Shown in pieces: positions 42,530 through 52,484 of a DNA stretch of 59,577 nucleotides. A program made the position numbers and the translations under genes. Source of the stretch: Caldifarciminota bacterium (GTDB lineage Bacteria; Hydrothermota; UBA3073); NCBI GenBank assembly GCA_023129165.1, contig JAGMCL010000096.1:1-59577 (forward strand), read 5' to 3'. A model generated the notes under the pieces. It was not told where the DNA came from. It saw only the letters and a program-made list of their open reading frames with translations, and searched no databases. The number at the start of each line of letters is the position of its first letter. Within the stretch, counting starts at the first letter, position 1.

Positions 42530-42720
42530 CTTAACCACAGAGGGCACAGAGAGATAATATTTATTTTTCTCTGTGTACTCAAATTCACTATCAGCGTTTT
42601 TCTTGCTTGTAGCTCACCTCTGGTAAACTTTGGGTTCAATAGAAGAGAGCACAGAGGTTTTCTATTTTTTTCTTAATTTTCTACCTCAAAGATACTCCCT
42701 GCCCCGCCAAAGGCGGGGTG
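42530..42720. repeat. CACAGAGGGCACAGAG-type repeat and GC hairpin
   Basis: ACCACAGAGGGCACAGAGA near 42534, CTCTGTGTACTC near 42573 and GAGAGCACAGAGG near 42645 are members of one repeat class. CCCCGCCAAAGGCGGGG at about 42700-42718, followed on the plus strand by TGTGGTTTTTT, could double as a terminator. No gene lies between 42494 and 42742. Confidence 0.5.
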
Positions 42721-42742
42721 TGGTTTTTTATATTCTTTCAGA

Positions 42743-43267
42743 TTAATTTAAAAAAAGGTAGCTTTTCCACCTCTCATCAGGTATGTTTATGGGATTTTGA
42801 TATAAGAAGAAATAATGGGGACGTTTGGGTATCTTTCTAAGTTTCATTTCAGCCTCCTTCAGTGTTCGATTACCCTTGCGGTTATTACAATAGGTACAGG
42901 AACAAACAAGATTCTCCCATGAGTCATCTCCCCCTCTTGTCTTTGGTATTACATGATCACAGGTCATCGTTATACCCTTTTTTCCACAGTATTGGCAGGT
43001 ATATTTATCCCTCTTCATAATATTCTTTCTCGTAAGTGGTATTGCTGGTCTTCTTAAATGTATATAGCTCTGAAGTCGAATAATACTGGGGCTATCAAAT
43101 GCAGTACTTGGTGTATGAATTTGCCATCCAAAAGCCTCAATAATCTCTGCTTTCCCAAGCCATAATAAAATTACAGCCCTTCTCATCCTTGTTACAGATA
43201 GGGGTTCAAAGTTTTGATTCAATACCAAAACAGGCGTTTTCATTTTATTGTGCACTCTATCTCTCAT
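42743..43267 (-). CDS. HNH endonuclease
   Basis: 174 residues. The N-terminal VLVLNQNFEPLSVTRMRRAVILLWLGKAEIIE is followed by a zinc knuckle CQYC and the HNH core TCDHVIPKTRGGDDSWENLVCSCTYCNNRKGN. This is the common stand-alone HNH family with a DUF at the N-terminus; it nicks or cleaves DNA in a metal-dependent way, and many members have no assigned role. The start overlaps the stop of the TPR gene (TAATG), so translation is coupled. A start at the Met eight codons later is also possible. Confidence 0.85.
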   Translation of the reverse strand: MRDRVHNKMKTPVLVLNQNFEPLSVTRMRRAVILLWLGKAEIIEAFGWQIHTPSTAFDSPSIIRLQSYIHLRRPAIPLTRKNIMKRDKYTCQYCGKKGITMTCDHVIPKTRGGDDSWENLVCSCTYCNNRKGNRTLKEAEMKLRKIPKRPHYFFLYQNPINIPDERWKSYLFLN

Positions 43268-44430
43268 TATTCGCCCTCATCCCACCATTTCTCCTCTTCT
43301 GCCTTCTTCAACTGGGTCCGTGCTCTATCTATACCCTTTGTCGCATAATCAACCCAATGAGCTTCCTGTGTTAGACCCTTTATTTTATTATATTCATTGA
43401 TCGCTCTCTGATAATTCGTAATTGCAGAACCCCAGTTTTTTGCCTTAAACGAGGCGTCTGCTCTTGACATATAAAGGTCACCAGACAGAGCAACCAGAAT
43501 AGCATCGCCTGGCGAAATCCTGAATCCCCTTTCCAGTTCTGTAGAAGCTTCATTCCACCTCTTAAGTTTTACAAGTAAATCAATTAGATGATAACAGTAA
43601 CTCGACTGAAGAGAATCTATCTCTATTGCCTTCTTATAACTCATAACAGCATCATCGTATTTCTTTTCATCTACATATACATTACCCAATCTCAGCCAAC
43701 ACGGTGCATATTCAGGTGATTGTTCAACTACATAACCATACTGTTCTCTGGCGGACTCACACTTGCCTATTGCAGCATAAGCATCCCCCAGGAAAATCCT
43801 TATATCAAAGTCCTCTGGATGCTTCACTAATACTGTCTCAAGTTCTATTATTCCCTCTTCATACCTATCAAGCTCTATATATAACTTACCCAAATTATAT
43901 CTTATACTCAAATCATCAGATGCTAATTCTTTGGCTTTTTCATAGTAATTAATTGCCTCATCCAGGTTATCCATCTTTTCAAATACATAACCTTTACCAT
44001 AAAAGACCTGCCCATCATTGGGATTAATCAAAAGAGCCTTATCGTACTGCTCTAACGCAAGTTCGTATCTCATCTGGTCAGTATACATTCTACCAAGACC
44101 ATGGTAGCCTTTAGGTTCATCCGGAAGAACCCTGGTGAGATTTAAATAAGTATTTTCTGCTTCTCCATACTCGTTCTTCTTTATATATGTCTTTGCAAGG
44201 TCCAAATACGCATCTACAAATGCAGAACTCTCGGCAATAGCCTGCTTATAATTCTTTATGGCGTCATCGTATTGGCCGTTCTTAAAATATTCAAATCCAG
44301 ACGAATGATATTTCTTCGCCTCTGATACACCAGTCTTTTCCTCCTTTGGTAGTTCTTCAGCTTCTGGTAGCGGGGCACAGCCGATTACCAACAAGAGAAT
44401 AAGACATATAACACCTATTATCCACTTCAT
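43267..44430 (-). CDS. TPR-repeat lipoprotein
   Basis: 387 residues. The lipobox LVIGC gives Cys18. About nine TPR units follow, for example YFKNGQYDDAIKNYKQAIAE, PKGYHGLGRMYTDQMRYELALEQYDKAL, and YYEKAKELASDDLSIRYNLGKLYIE. The architecture resembles BamD/YfgL-neighbour or secretion-system assembly lipoproteins, but nothing specific identifies it. AGGAGG lies 6 nt upstream of the ATG. It shares an operon with the HNH gene by a 1-nt overlap and probably follows the pilin-like lipoprotein gene, 128 nt upstream. Confidence 0.8.
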   Translation of the reverse strand: MKWIIGVICLILLLVIGCAPLPEAEELPKEEKTGVSEAKKYHSSGFEYFKNGQYDDAIKNYKQAIAESSAFVDAYLDLAKTYIKKNEYGEAENTYLNLTRVLPDEPKGYHGLGRMYTDQMRYELALEQYDKALLINPNDGQVFYGKGYVFEKMDNLDEAINYYEKAKELASDDLSIRYNLGKLYIELDRYEEGIIELETVLVKHPEDFDIRIFLGDAYAAIGKCESAREQYGYVVEQSPEYAPCWLRLGNVYVDEKKYDDAVMSYKKAIEIDSLQSSYCYHLIDLLVKLKRWNEASTELERGFRISPGDAILVALSGDLYMSRADASFKAKNWGSAITNYQRAINEYNKIKGLTQEAHWVDYATKGIDRARTQLKKAEEEKWWDEGE

Positions 44431-44558
44431 ATTGCCTCCTGTTAAATTTTACAATAAATTAACTACAGTCTAACCTTAGAACACATCTGGGCACTTCTCT
44501 TATTTCTATTTGGCGTTTCTAATAAACCCAGGGGGTGAATCATCCCTCTTTCAAAATC

Positions 44559-45941
44559 CTATTTTTCCCTGATTGGTGAACGCTCACTAATAAGTGTGTT
44601 TCTACTATCTTTTGCCCTTACTGAAATGAAATAGGTTAATTCTGGTTCCATTGTTCTATAAACAGGCTCTTCAGAAAACGAGGATAACACATTATCCCAA
44701 TCAGAGATAATTTCAGCCCTGCAGAACACCTGCGTTTTAGACACATTGGAAACTTCTGCCCTCAGCTCAAAACCTGCTACTGGATCAGGAGCATAATAAG
44801 AAGGAAATTCAATTAGACTCGAAAGCGCCTCTTCATACCTGTCTATAGTGTCCCCTCCCATGGTAACCTCTATGAAATAAGGATGAAGTAATGAATCCAG
44901 GTCGATGTCCTGAGAAGGATAATAACCATATTCTCTCCTGTAATCCTCAATGGAATTTGCCATTTGCCGCAAGGTTATATTTGCCTGCAGAATGATAGCT
45001 GAAATTTGTACTACCTTAATCATAGTCTTTTCATATATCGCAATTATTGCCTTAGCCCTTTTAAGAGATTGAATCCCTTTTTGGAGAATGGCAGCATCCT
45101 CTTTCTGTATTTCAAGAGACCTATATTGATTAATATTCTGCTTTACATCTTCTAAAATCTGTATCTGTTTTTCATCCAATTCAGTCTCACTGAGTATAGC
45201 TTCTATGTCTCCAATCTCCCTTTCAGGTAGAACAACCTGGGTCTGTGCAACCGTCTGGTGAGTCAGGGTTGCCTCATAAACCTTGAATGTTTCAGATATC
45301 GCATCTACCTTATCTATGACATCTGATTTCCTTAAAGTATCGAACTCTAATTCCAAAAGCATTCCACCAAATATAAGCAGTGAATGTATTGTTTCTTTTC
45401 CCCTATCTATCAGGTCATCTTCAATCTTCGAGACAAGAGAATCGGGATTTATACTTTTCAGTAAGCCAATTATTATATCAAATTCTTCATCGGCTTTAAT
45501 ATCTACTGACGATAATTCACCTGCCTCCAGGCTAAATCCATATTGAGATATGAGATTTTCAATATTCTCTATATGAGATACCAATACCTCCTGTGAAGAT
45601 GAATCTAACAAAGGCTCTACCTGTCTCCTGACATTTGCAATCAGGTTTGTTGCTTTTTCTAGCTGATTACTTGCATTATCTATATTTGCAGAATGTAATG
45701 GTGCATCTTTGTTCTCCTTAAACCTAACCTTCAAAAAATATGGTCGAAGGGCGACTTCCAGATCTGTACCTTCCTCTGGGTAGGTTACATGGTCAACCCA
45801 GTATTCCTCGAGGGCATTTCTTATACCCTTCAAGTTTCTCTCAGCATCGGTTATCATTGCCATATCACGGTAGCCTCCGCCACCCTGACATGAAAGAAAC
45901 ATCAACATTACAACAGACAGCGGTAGGATTCTCCTGTACAT
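44559..45941 (-). CDS. Lipoprotein with two GspG/pilin-like segments
   Basis: 460 residues. The lipobox FLSC gives Cys18. Near residues 33-75 there is a segment like the start of a type II secretion major pseudopilin body (ERNLKGIRNALEEYW, YPEEGTDLEVALRPYF). A second copy appears near 325-370 (LRQMANSIEDYRREYGYYPSQDIDLDSLLHPYF). Between them is a long helical, probably coiled-coil region (about 90-315). No prepilin peptidase cleavage site is present: the signal is a lipobox instead. It may bridge or scaffold a secretion or pilus apparatus. GGGGAGGG lies upstream of the ATG. Confidence 0.6.
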   Translation of the reverse strand: MYRRILPLSVVMLMFLSCQGGGGYRDMAMITDAERNLKGIRNALEEYWVDHVTYPEEGTDLEVALRPYFLKVRFKENKDAPLHSANIDNASNQLEKATNLIANVRRQVEPLLDSSSQEVLVSHIENIENLISQYGFSLEAGELSSVDIKADEEFDIIIGLLKSINPDSLVSKIEDDLIDRGKETIHSLLIFGGMLLELEFDTLRKSDVIDKVDAISETFKVYEATLTHQTVAQTQVVLPEREIGDIEAILSETELDEKQIQILEDVKQNINQYRSLEIQKEDAAILQKGIQSLKRAKAIIAIYEKTMIKVVQISAIILQANITLRQMANSIEDYRREYGYYPSQDIDLDSLLHPYFIEVTMGGDTIDRYEEALSSLIEFPSYYAPDPVAGFELRAEVSNVSKTQVFCRAEIISDWDNVLSSFSEEPVYRTMEPELTYFISVRAKDSRNTLISERSPIREK

Positions 45942-46073
45942 ATCCCTCCCCTGTTAATATAATTACTTTAAATAAGCCAATCACAGAGAATTTAATCCAT
46001 TCATTTCCTTTAAACTCTTTGTAACCACCTGTAATATAAACACTCTGAAAATAAATTTGCTTCCGAATTTTTG

Positions 46074-46146
46074 TGGAGCTGACGGGATTCGAACCCGTGA
46101 CCTCTTGACTGCCAGTCAAGCGTTCTCCCAGCTGAACTACAGCCCC
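46074..46146 (-). tRNA. tRNA-Ala (GGC anticodon)
   Basis: The complement is GGGGCTG ... CAGCTCC, a 7-bp acceptor stem closed by discriminator A. D arm GTTC/GAAC, anticodon loop CTGGCAG giving GGC, and T loop TTCGAAT are all present. CCA is not encoded. It lies 16 nt after the clpX stop on the same strand and may be in the tig-clpP-clpX transcript. Confidence 0.95.
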
Positions 46147-46162
46147 AGATATTGTTAAGCAC

Positions 46163-47344
46163 TTATGCAGACTTCTTGTATTTTGTGTACTCTGGTTGTC
46201 CTTTCTTAAGTATAACTTCAGGCGTTATTACACACCTCTTTATACCTCTCTTTGATGGGAGTTCATACATTATATTAAGCATTGCATCTTCAATAATGGT
46301 TCTTAATGCTCGGGCACCTGTACTTTTCTCCATAGCAAGTCTCGCAATACATTTGAGGGCTTTATCCTTAAATTCAAGTTCAACCCCTTCTATTTCAAAG
46401 AGCTTTTCATACTGCTTCTTGAGTGCATCCTTTGGTTCCTTAAGTATTCTTACAAGGTCTTTCTCACCAAGAGGTTTGAGTGTGGTACATACAGGTAATC
46501 TTCCAACAAATTCAGGTATAAATCCAAACTGCACTAAGTCTCTTGGTTCAGGACGTATAAGTGTTTGACCACTCTTCTTATCCTCATCAGTCATCTTAAA
46601 TCCGACCCGTGATTTACCAAGCCTTCTCCTGATGATATCTTCCAGTCCGTCAAAAGTGCCACCGCATATAAATAGTATATTTTTCGTATTCACCTTTATA
46701 AGGGGTTGTTCCGGATGTTTTCTTCCACCATGTGGGGGAACACTCGCTATACAACCCTCCATAATCTTCAGTAGTGCCTGCTGGACTCCCTCTCCAGAAA
46801 CATCTCTTGTTATCGATGGAGAATCTGTCTTTCTCGTAATCTTATCTATCTCATCTATATATATTATTCCCTTTTCTGCCTTTTCTATATCAAAATTACA
46901 GGATTCACATAGTCTAAGAATAATATTTTCCACATCCTCCCCAACATAGCCAGCTTCTGTTAGAGATGTTGCATCAGATATGGAGAATGGAACCTTCAGA
47001 AACCTTGCAAGGGTTTCAGCAAGAAGGGTCTTTCCAACTCCTGTTGGTCCTATCAATAGTACGTTGCTTTTCGATATATCATATCCACTAACATTATGAT
47101 ATACCCGTTTATAGTGGTTATAAACTGCAACCGAAAGTATCTTTTTTGCATAATCCTGACCAATAACATAATCATTAAGATACCTGTTTATACCTATTGG
47201 GGTAAATTCGGGTTTTAATGTTTCTGTTTTGTATTTGGGAATATGCTCAGAGAACTTCCTTATACAACTATAACATATATTTGCATAAGGTCCTGAAACG
47301 ATATTCTCTCTCTTGACACCACAAAATGAACATGTTTTATACAT
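46163..47344 (-). CDS. clpX: ATP-dependent Clp protease ATPase subunit ClpX
   Basis: 393 residues. The N-terminal zinc-binding domain has CSFCG and CYSC cysteine pairs. The AAA+ core has GPTGVGKT (Walker A), [10 protein letters not shown] (Walker B), the GYVGED pore loop, and sensor arginines in [10 protein letters not shown] and [16 protein letters not shown]. The ClpP-docking loop reads VGF in place of the common IGF. It unfolds tagged substrates for ClpP. It follows clpP by 29 nt within tig-clpP-clpX. Confidence 0.96.
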   Translation of the reverse strand: MYKTCSFCGVKRENIVSGPYANICYSCIRKFSEHIPKYKTETLKPEFTPIGINRYLNDYVIGQDYAKKILSVAVYNHYKRVYHNVSGYDISKSNVLLIGPTGVGKTLLAETLARFLKVPFSISDATSLTEAGYVGEDVENIILRLCESCNFDIEKAEKGIIYIDEIDKITRKTDSPSITRDVSGEGVQQALLKIMEGCIASVPPHGGRKHPEQPLIKVNTKNILFICGGTFDGLEDIIRRRLGKSRVGFKMTDEDKKSGQTLIRPEPRDLVQFGFIPEFVGRLPVCTTLKPLGEKDLVRILKEPKDALKKQYEKLFEIEGVELEFKDKALKCIARLAMEKSTGARALRTIIEDAMLNIMYELPSKRGIKRCVITPEVILKKGQPEYTKYKKSA

Positions 47345-47373
47345 ATAATGTTTCTTTTATAAATTCTGATTAG

Positions 47374-47964
47374 TTATTTACTTCTTTTTTTTATTATCAC
47401 TTCATCAATTATACCATATTCCTTTGCCTCTTTAGCATTCATCCAGAAATTCCTATCAGTATCACGTTTAATCACCTCAACATCCTTGCCTGTATGAAAA
47501 GCAAGTATCTGATTTAGCTCATCTCTGACCCTCGTGACCTCTCTTGCATGTATAGCCAGATCAACGGCCTGCCCTGATATACCACCCATAGGCTGATGTA
47601 TAAGAACCCGGGCGTGTGGAAGAGTGAACCTCTTTCCTTTTGTCCCAGAGGCAAGTATTATGGCGCCCATAGAGGCTGCCATTCCCATGCATATCGTTGA
47701 GACATCTGCACTGATATACTGGATTGTATCGTATATTGCAAGCCCACAGGATGTAATTCCTCCCGGGCTATCTATATATAGATGTATATCCTTTTTGTGG
47801 TCTTCCGCCTCAAGAAATAACAGTTGTGCTACTATACACGAAGCTATGGACTCTGTTATCTCACTACCGAGGATTATTATTCTGTCCTTCAACAGCCTGG
47901 AAAATATGTCGTAGGCTCTTTCCCCCCTACTTGTAGATTCAACAACTATTGGTACGAGATTCAT
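47374..47964 (-). CDS. clpP: ATP-dependent Clp protease proteolytic subunit ClpP
   Basis: 196 residues of the serine peptidase family S14, forming a tetradecameric barrel. Ser98 lies in GMAASMGAI and His123 in VLIHQPMG. By alignment from memory with E. coli ClpP, the triad Asp position reads Asn172 (DTDRNFWM in place of DTERDRFL). Length is typical, and the flexible N-terminus is short. GGAGG lies upstream of the ATG. It sits between tig and clpX, the classical order. If Asn is confirmed, the enzyme would be impaired or use another arrangement. Confidence 0.92.
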   Translation of the reverse strand: MNLVPIVVESTSRGERAYDIFSRLLKDRIIILGSEITESIASCIVAQLLFLEAEDHKKDIHLYIDSPGGITSCGLAIYDTIQYISADVSTICMGMAASMGAIILASGTKGKRFTLPHARVLIHQPMGGISGQAVDLAIHAREVTRVRDELNQILAFHTGKDVEVIKRDTDRNFWMNAKEAKEYGIIDEVIIKKRSK

Positions 47965-47993
47965 TAAAGCCCTCCTACCTTGATTTTTTACAA

Positions 47994-49310
47994 TCAGATA
48001 TTAGTAATTATCCTTGGTTTTGGTTCGTCCTTTTTGTCAAAAGAACCTCTTGTTTCAAGGTCTCCTGACATATCAGTCTTTTCTGTGTATTTGACCATGG
48101 CTTCCTCAACCAACTTATTAACAACCTTTCCTCTTCTAAAATATGCCCTCAGATACTCACGGCGATCAGAATCTTTGAAAATCGTTCTAATCTCTGCTGG
48201 TTTAAGAGAATCCTTTAATAAATCCTTTAATTCATCATCTGTTACAGCTATATTCTCGTTATCTGCTATTATTGTAAGAATTGTCCTGACCTTTGCATTC
48301 CATTTTGCTCTTTGAGATATTTCCTTATCATCTATAGGTTCGATTTTATTATTTTTAATGTCATCCTTCAAGCCATCAAGAGCTATATCAATAAACACCT
48401 TTGGAGGTTCGAACTGATGCCTCTCCACAAGTTCGTTAAGTACCAAACCAGGCAGCAACCCTTTAACCTGATTATCTAATCTCTCAATGAGATTATCTCT
48501 TACGTTTTCTCTTAGTTCCTTAATGCTTTTAAACCCGCATACTTTTGCAAATTCATCATCAACTGAGGGAAGCTTTACTTCCTTTACCTCATTCACTCTT
48601 ATATTGTATGAAACATCTCTACCAGCAATTGAAACATCACTGAAACTAATAGGATAGCGAATTTTAATCTTTATACTATCACCAGGTCTTCTACCAACAA
48701 GGTTTTTATTAAACTCTTCTAAAATCTTATCAGAACCAAGAATGAAACCGAAATTTGTAACCTTTTCAGGACGAAGTACCCCTTTTAACTCTCTCATATA
48801 ATCATAGTCTATAACTAAATAATCACCTGGTGCAGATACCCTCACAACAGGAATATAGGTAGCGTAAGAGAACCTCATATTATCTATTGACCCATCGACA
48901 TCCTCATCATTTATCTGACGAAATGGAAGTTTTATGACAATATCTTTATAATCTATATCTAACTCTGGTATTACCTCAAACGATGCTGTGAAGGAGATTT
49001 GTTTTTTATCCTGTTTAATATTATCTATTTCTGCCCTGGTTAATGGTACGATACCCTTTTCTTTTATCACACTTATGTATGCATCCCTGCATGTATCCTC
49101 TAATGCCTCTCCTTTTAGGGTGGGGCCAAAGCGCTTCTCTATAATTGATATAGGCACCTTCCCTTTCCTAAAGCCGTCTATAGCAACTTCCTTCGAGTAT
49201 CTCTTTAAAAGTTCTTCCTCTTTTTTGGCAATAAGCGATGGTGAGACACCTATCTTTAACCTTCTTCCAGAATCAGATGATTTTTCTAACTTTGAGGTTA
49301 TATTCCCCAT
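47994..49310 (-). CDS. tig: Trigger factor (ribosome-associated chaperone and peptidyl-prolyl isomerase)
   Basis: 438 residues. The ribosome-binding N-domain contains [17 protein letters not shown], where G-F-R-x-G-K is the conserved loop. A FKBP-like middle begins around [11 protein letters not shown], and the C-terminal chaperone domain has [12 protein letters not shown]-type helices. I start at ATG 49310; a GTG two codons earlier would overlap the only upstream GAG. The order tig-clpP-clpX is classic. A promoter at 49408-49436 precedes it. Confidence 0.92.
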   Translation of the reverse strand: MGNITSKLEKSSDSGRRLKIGVSPSLIAKKEEELLKRYSKEVAIDGFRKGKVPISIIEKRFGPTLKGEALEDTCRDAYISVIKEKGIVPLTRAEIDNIKQDKKQISFTASFEVIPELDIDYKDIVIKLPFRQINDEDVDGSIDNMRFSYATYIPVVRVSAPGDYLVIDYDYMRELKGVLRPEKVTNFGFILGSDKILEEFNKNLVGRRPGDSIKIKIRYPISFSDVSIAGRDVSYNIRVNEVKEVKLPSVDDEFAKVCGFKSIKELRENVRDNLIERLDNQVKGLLPGLVLNELVERHQFEPPKVFIDIALDGLKDDIKNNKIEPIDDKEISQRAKWNAKVRTILTIIADNENIAVTDDELKDLLKDSLKPAEIRTIFKDSDRREYLRAYFRRGKVVNKLVEEAMVKYTEKTDMSGDLETRGSFDKKDEPKPRIITNI

Positions 49311-49407
49311 ATTCACTCAATCTTTTTTACAGTAATAATTTTAATATGGTTATCTCAACCTTTGTCGTGCTGGGAAACCATCTGACTAAAAGTAATTTAA
49401 ACAAAAA

Positions 49408-49436
49408 ATTATACCACAATAATATTAAAAAGTCAA
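49408..49436 (-). promoter_or_regulatory. Sigma70-type promoter of tig-clpP-clpX
   Basis: On the minus strand: TTTTTCTTGACT, 17-nt spacer ending TGTGG, TATAAT. It lies about 98 nt upstream of tig. Confidence 0.75.
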
Positions 49437-49457
49437 GAAAAATCTACCAGATATTCT

Positions 49458-52103
49458 TTACTTTCTATATCTAATCTTTGCCTGAGCTGCAGCGAGTCTT
49501 GCAATAGGGACCCTGTAAGGTGAACAACTCACATAATCCAATCCTGCTCTCTCACAGAAGTCTATTGACTTCGGATCTCCCCCATGTTCACCACATATTC
49601 CAACCTCAAGTTTTGGATTGGATTTTCTACCCTTTTCAATGCCTATCTTTATGAGTTGTCCCACACCCCTAATGTCGAGTGTCTGAAATGGATCATAATT
49701 CATTATCCCCTTTTCTATATAACTTTCAAGAATCTTAAAAAAATCATCCCGTGAAAAACCAAACGTGGTCTGTGTGAGATCATTTGTTCCAAACGAGAAA
49801 AAATCTGCACTTTTGGCTATCTCATCTGCTGTGAGTGCCGCCCTTGGTAATTCAATCATAGTCCCTATCATGTAGTCTATTTCTATACCCTGTTCTTTAG
49901 CAACTTCCTTTGCAACCTTCTCAACAACTTTTCTCTGATTTATTAACTCAATCTCACTACCTACAAGAGGAATCATTACCTCTGGAATAACCTTTTTTCC
50001 CTCCTTTATTACCTCAGATGCTGCCTCAAAAATCGCCCTTGCCTGCATTTCTGTTATCTCAGGATATGCTATACCGAGCCTACAACCACGGTTTCCAAGC
50101 ATTGGGTTAACCTCGGATAATACCCTCACCTTCTCTTTTATTACTGAGGGTTCTACCTTCATCTTTCTCGCAAGTTTCTTTATCGACACCAGTTCCTTGG
50201 GTAAGAACTCATGTAGTGGTGGGTCAAGAGTTCTTATTACCACCGGGAGACCATCCATAACTCTGAAGATTTCCTTAAAGTCTTCTTTCTGCACCGGGAG
50301 AATCTTGGCAAGGGCTTTACATCTTTCTTCTCTTGTCTCTGCTAAGATCATCTCCCTGACTGCCATAATTCTATCTCCCCCGAAAAACATATGTTCAGTC
50401 CTGCATAATCCTATACCTTCACATCCAAACTCTCTTGCAGTTTTTGCATCATTTGGGGTGTCAGCATTCGCCATTACACCCAGCCTTCTAAACTCATCTG
50501 CAAAACCAAGTAACTTTCTAAACTCAGGAGTAAATGAAGCCTTAATCTCAGGTACATCACCCTCTATCACACGACCTGAAGCACCATCCAGAGTAATCAC
50601 TTCTCCCTCTTTTACTGTAATATTATCCTTTTTAAAAAGCTTATTATCATAATCGACACTTATAGACTCACATCCTACTACACAGGGTTTACCCATCCCT
50701 CTCGCTACAACTGCTGCATGAGAGGTCATTCCTCCTCTTTGAGTTAAAACACCCTCTGCACTGGCTATGCCTTTTATATCCTCAGGGGATGTTTCAACTC
50801 TCACGAGTATACAAGGCTCATCCTTTTCTTTCATTTTTACTGCATCTGCTGGGGTAAAAACAACCTTACCAGTTGCAGCACCAGGAGATGCGGGTAGTCC
50901 CTTAGCTATGATCTCCACCTTTGCTTTTGGGTCAATCATCGGATGGAGTAACTGGGTTATATATCCTGGGTTCATCCTCATTATGACCTCTTTCTTATCT
51001 AAAAGCCCTTCATCTACCATATCAACAGCTATCTTAACAGCTGCAAGAGGAGTTCGTTTACCTGAACGAGTCTGAAGAATAAAAAGCTTTCTCTTCTCCA
51101 TGGTAAACTCAATATCCTGTAAATCTTTAAAGTGATTCTCTAACTTTTCCCGCACGTCAGTAAGCTCCCTATACGCACGGGGAAACATTTCTTCGAGAGA
51201 AGCCAGTGAGGAATCACTCTTTTCCTTTTCTGCTAACGAAAGCGGATGAGGCGTTCGTATACCAGCTACAACATCCTCACCTTGAGCATTTGGTAGCCAC
51301 TCACCATAGAATATATTCTCACCTGTTGCAGGATTACGTGTAAACGCCACTCCTGTCATTGAGTTCTCACCCATATTACCAAATACCATAGTCTGAACAT
51401 TACACGCTGTTCCCCACTCCTCAGGTATATTATTTAGTTTCCTGTATTCTTTTGCCCTCTCATTATTCCATGAACTAAACACCGCTTCAATTGCACCCCA
51501 TAACTGCTCATGTGGGTCCACTGGAAAGGTTTTACCATGTTTTTTAATTATACCCTTGTAGATACTTGTCAGTTCCTGGAGTGCTTCAGAAGAAAGGTCG
51601 GAATCAAGTTTTACTCCCTTTTTTCTTTTTAATTCTGCAAGTGCCGCCTCGAATTCATCATGACTAATTCCCATTACCACATTGCCATACATATCTATCA
51701 ACCTTCGAAAACAATCATATGCAAATCTTTCATCACCTGTATTCTTTATCAAGCCTTTAACAGTATTTTCGTTTAATCCAAGGTTCAAGATGGTATCCAT
51801 CATACCAGGCATGGATACTCTTGAACCAGAGCGGACAGATAAAAGAAGGGGATTGTCAGTATCACCAAACATTTTTCCCATCTTCCTCTCAATTTTCCTT
51901 AGAACATTATCTACTTCCTTCTTCAAACCATGTGGAAGTGTATCATTATGTTTAAAATAATAAACACAGGTTTGGGTTGTTATAGTAAAGCCAGGCGGCA
52001 CCGGTATGCTAATTCTTGTCATCTCATGCAGTCCTGCACCCTTTCCCCCAAGAGTGTTTTTCATATCCTTGTCACCCTCTCCAAATAAATAAACATATTT
52101 CAT
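49458..52103 (-). CDS. ppdK: Pyruvate, phosphate dikinase
   Basis: 881 residues. It interconverts pyruvate, ATP and Pi with PEP, AMP and PPi. The N-terminal ATP-grasp domain opens MKYVYLFGEGDKDMKNTLGGKG. The phosphohistidine site is GGMTSHAAVVARGMGKPCVVG near residue 460, and the C-terminal PEP-binding barrel has GICGEHGGDPKSI with the catalytic Cys. I start at ATG 52103, with GGAGGGAAAAGG upstream; a longer ORF would include that ribosome binding site. A consensus promoter at 52215-52243 lies 110 nt upstream. It fits a glycolytic or gluconeogenic role in an anaerobe. Confidence 0.96.
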   Translation of the reverse strand: MKYVYLFGEGDKDMKNTLGGKGAGLHEMTRISIPVPPGFTITTQTCVYYFKHNDTLPHGLKKEVDNVLRKIERKMGKMFGDTDNPLLLSVRSGSRVSMPGMMDTILNLGLNENTVKGLIKNTGDERFAYDCFRRLIDMYGNVVMGISHDEFEAALAELKRKKGVKLDSDLSSEALQELTSIYKGIIKKHGKTFPVDPHEQLWGAIEAVFSSWNNERAKEYRKLNNIPEEWGTACNVQTMVFGNMGENSMTGVAFTRNPATGENIFYGEWLPNAQGEDVVAGIRTPHPLSLAEKEKSDSSLASLEEMFPRAYRELTDVREKLENHFKDLQDIEFTMEKRKLFILQTRSGKRTPLAAVKIAVDMVDEGLLDKKEVIMRMNPGYITQLLHPMIDPKAKVEIIAKGLPASPGAATGKVVFTPADAVKMKEKDEPCILVRVETSPEDIKGIASAEGVLTQRGGMTSHAAVVARGMGKPCVVGCESISVDYDNKLFKKDNITVKEGEVITLDGASGRVIEGDVPEIKASFTPEFRKLLGFADEFRRLGVMANADTPNDAKTAREFGCEGIGLCRTEHMFFGGDRIMAVREMILAETREERCKALAKILPVQKEDFKEIFRVMDGLPVVIRTLDPPLHEFLPKELVSIKKLARKMKVEPSVIKEKVRVLSEVNPMLGNRGCRLGIAYPEITEMQARAIFEAASEVIKEGKKVIPEVMIPLVGSEIELINQRKVVEKVAKEVAKEQGIEIDYMIGTMIELPRAALTADEIAKSADFFSFGTNDLTQTTFGFSRDDFFKILESYIEKGIMNYDPFQTLDIRGVGQLIKIGIEKGRKSNPKLEVGICGEHGGDPKSIDFCERAGLDYVSCSPYRVPIARLAAAQAKIRYRK

Positions 52104-52214
52104 AATCCTTTTCCCTCCATTTCGCAAACGATAAAAAAACAATTCATATCAGTAAAAAATATGAATTCTATAAATAACGGAAAAACCCTCTAGACAATAC
52201 TAAAGATTTGCTAT

Positions 52215-52243
52215 ATTATACCACATGCATACAAAAAAGTCAA
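52215..52243 (-). promoter_or_regulatory. Sigma70-type promoter of ppdK
   Basis: On the minus strand: a T-run, TTGACT, 17 nt ending TGTGG, TATAAT. Confidence 0.75.
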
Positions 52244-52257
52244 GAAAAAATTAATAT

Positions 52258-52340
52258 CGCCACCAAGACATTCACCCCGCACCTGATAGGTGCGAGGGTA
52301 TGCATAGGTGCGGGGCAAGAAGACACCAAGAACAACGAGA
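52258..52340. repeat. Palindromic repeat with CACCAAGA ends
   Basis: CACCAAGACATTCACC and AGACACCAAGAACAACG flank a GC-rich hairpin CCGCACCTGATAGGTGCG. It is in the divergent gap between ppdK and the next plus-strand operon, and resembles the palindrome at 10559-10652. No gene lies in 52143-52484. Confidence 0.5.
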
Positions 52341-52391
52341 TTGTAGATTAAAGATTACGGATAACAAACAACCATTCACTAAAATTTTTTC

Positions 52392-52420
52392 TTGACAAAC
52401 TTACTTTTTTAAATTATAAT
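52392..52420 (+). promoter_or_regulatory. Sigma70-type promoter
   Basis: A T-run, TTGACA, 17 nt, TATAAT. It lies about 65 nt upstream of the ATG at 52485. Confidence 0.75.
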
Positions 52421-52484
52421 ATAACTACTGAGTTCTCTTGACCCTGTCAAGTTAACTCAGCATATACTAAAATAGAAGGCTGAG

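Noticed and set aside
42700-42718. Rho-independent terminator of the HNH gene
   Set aside because: The T-run follows only on the plus strand, opposite to the HNH gene; the hairpin is shared with other repeats.
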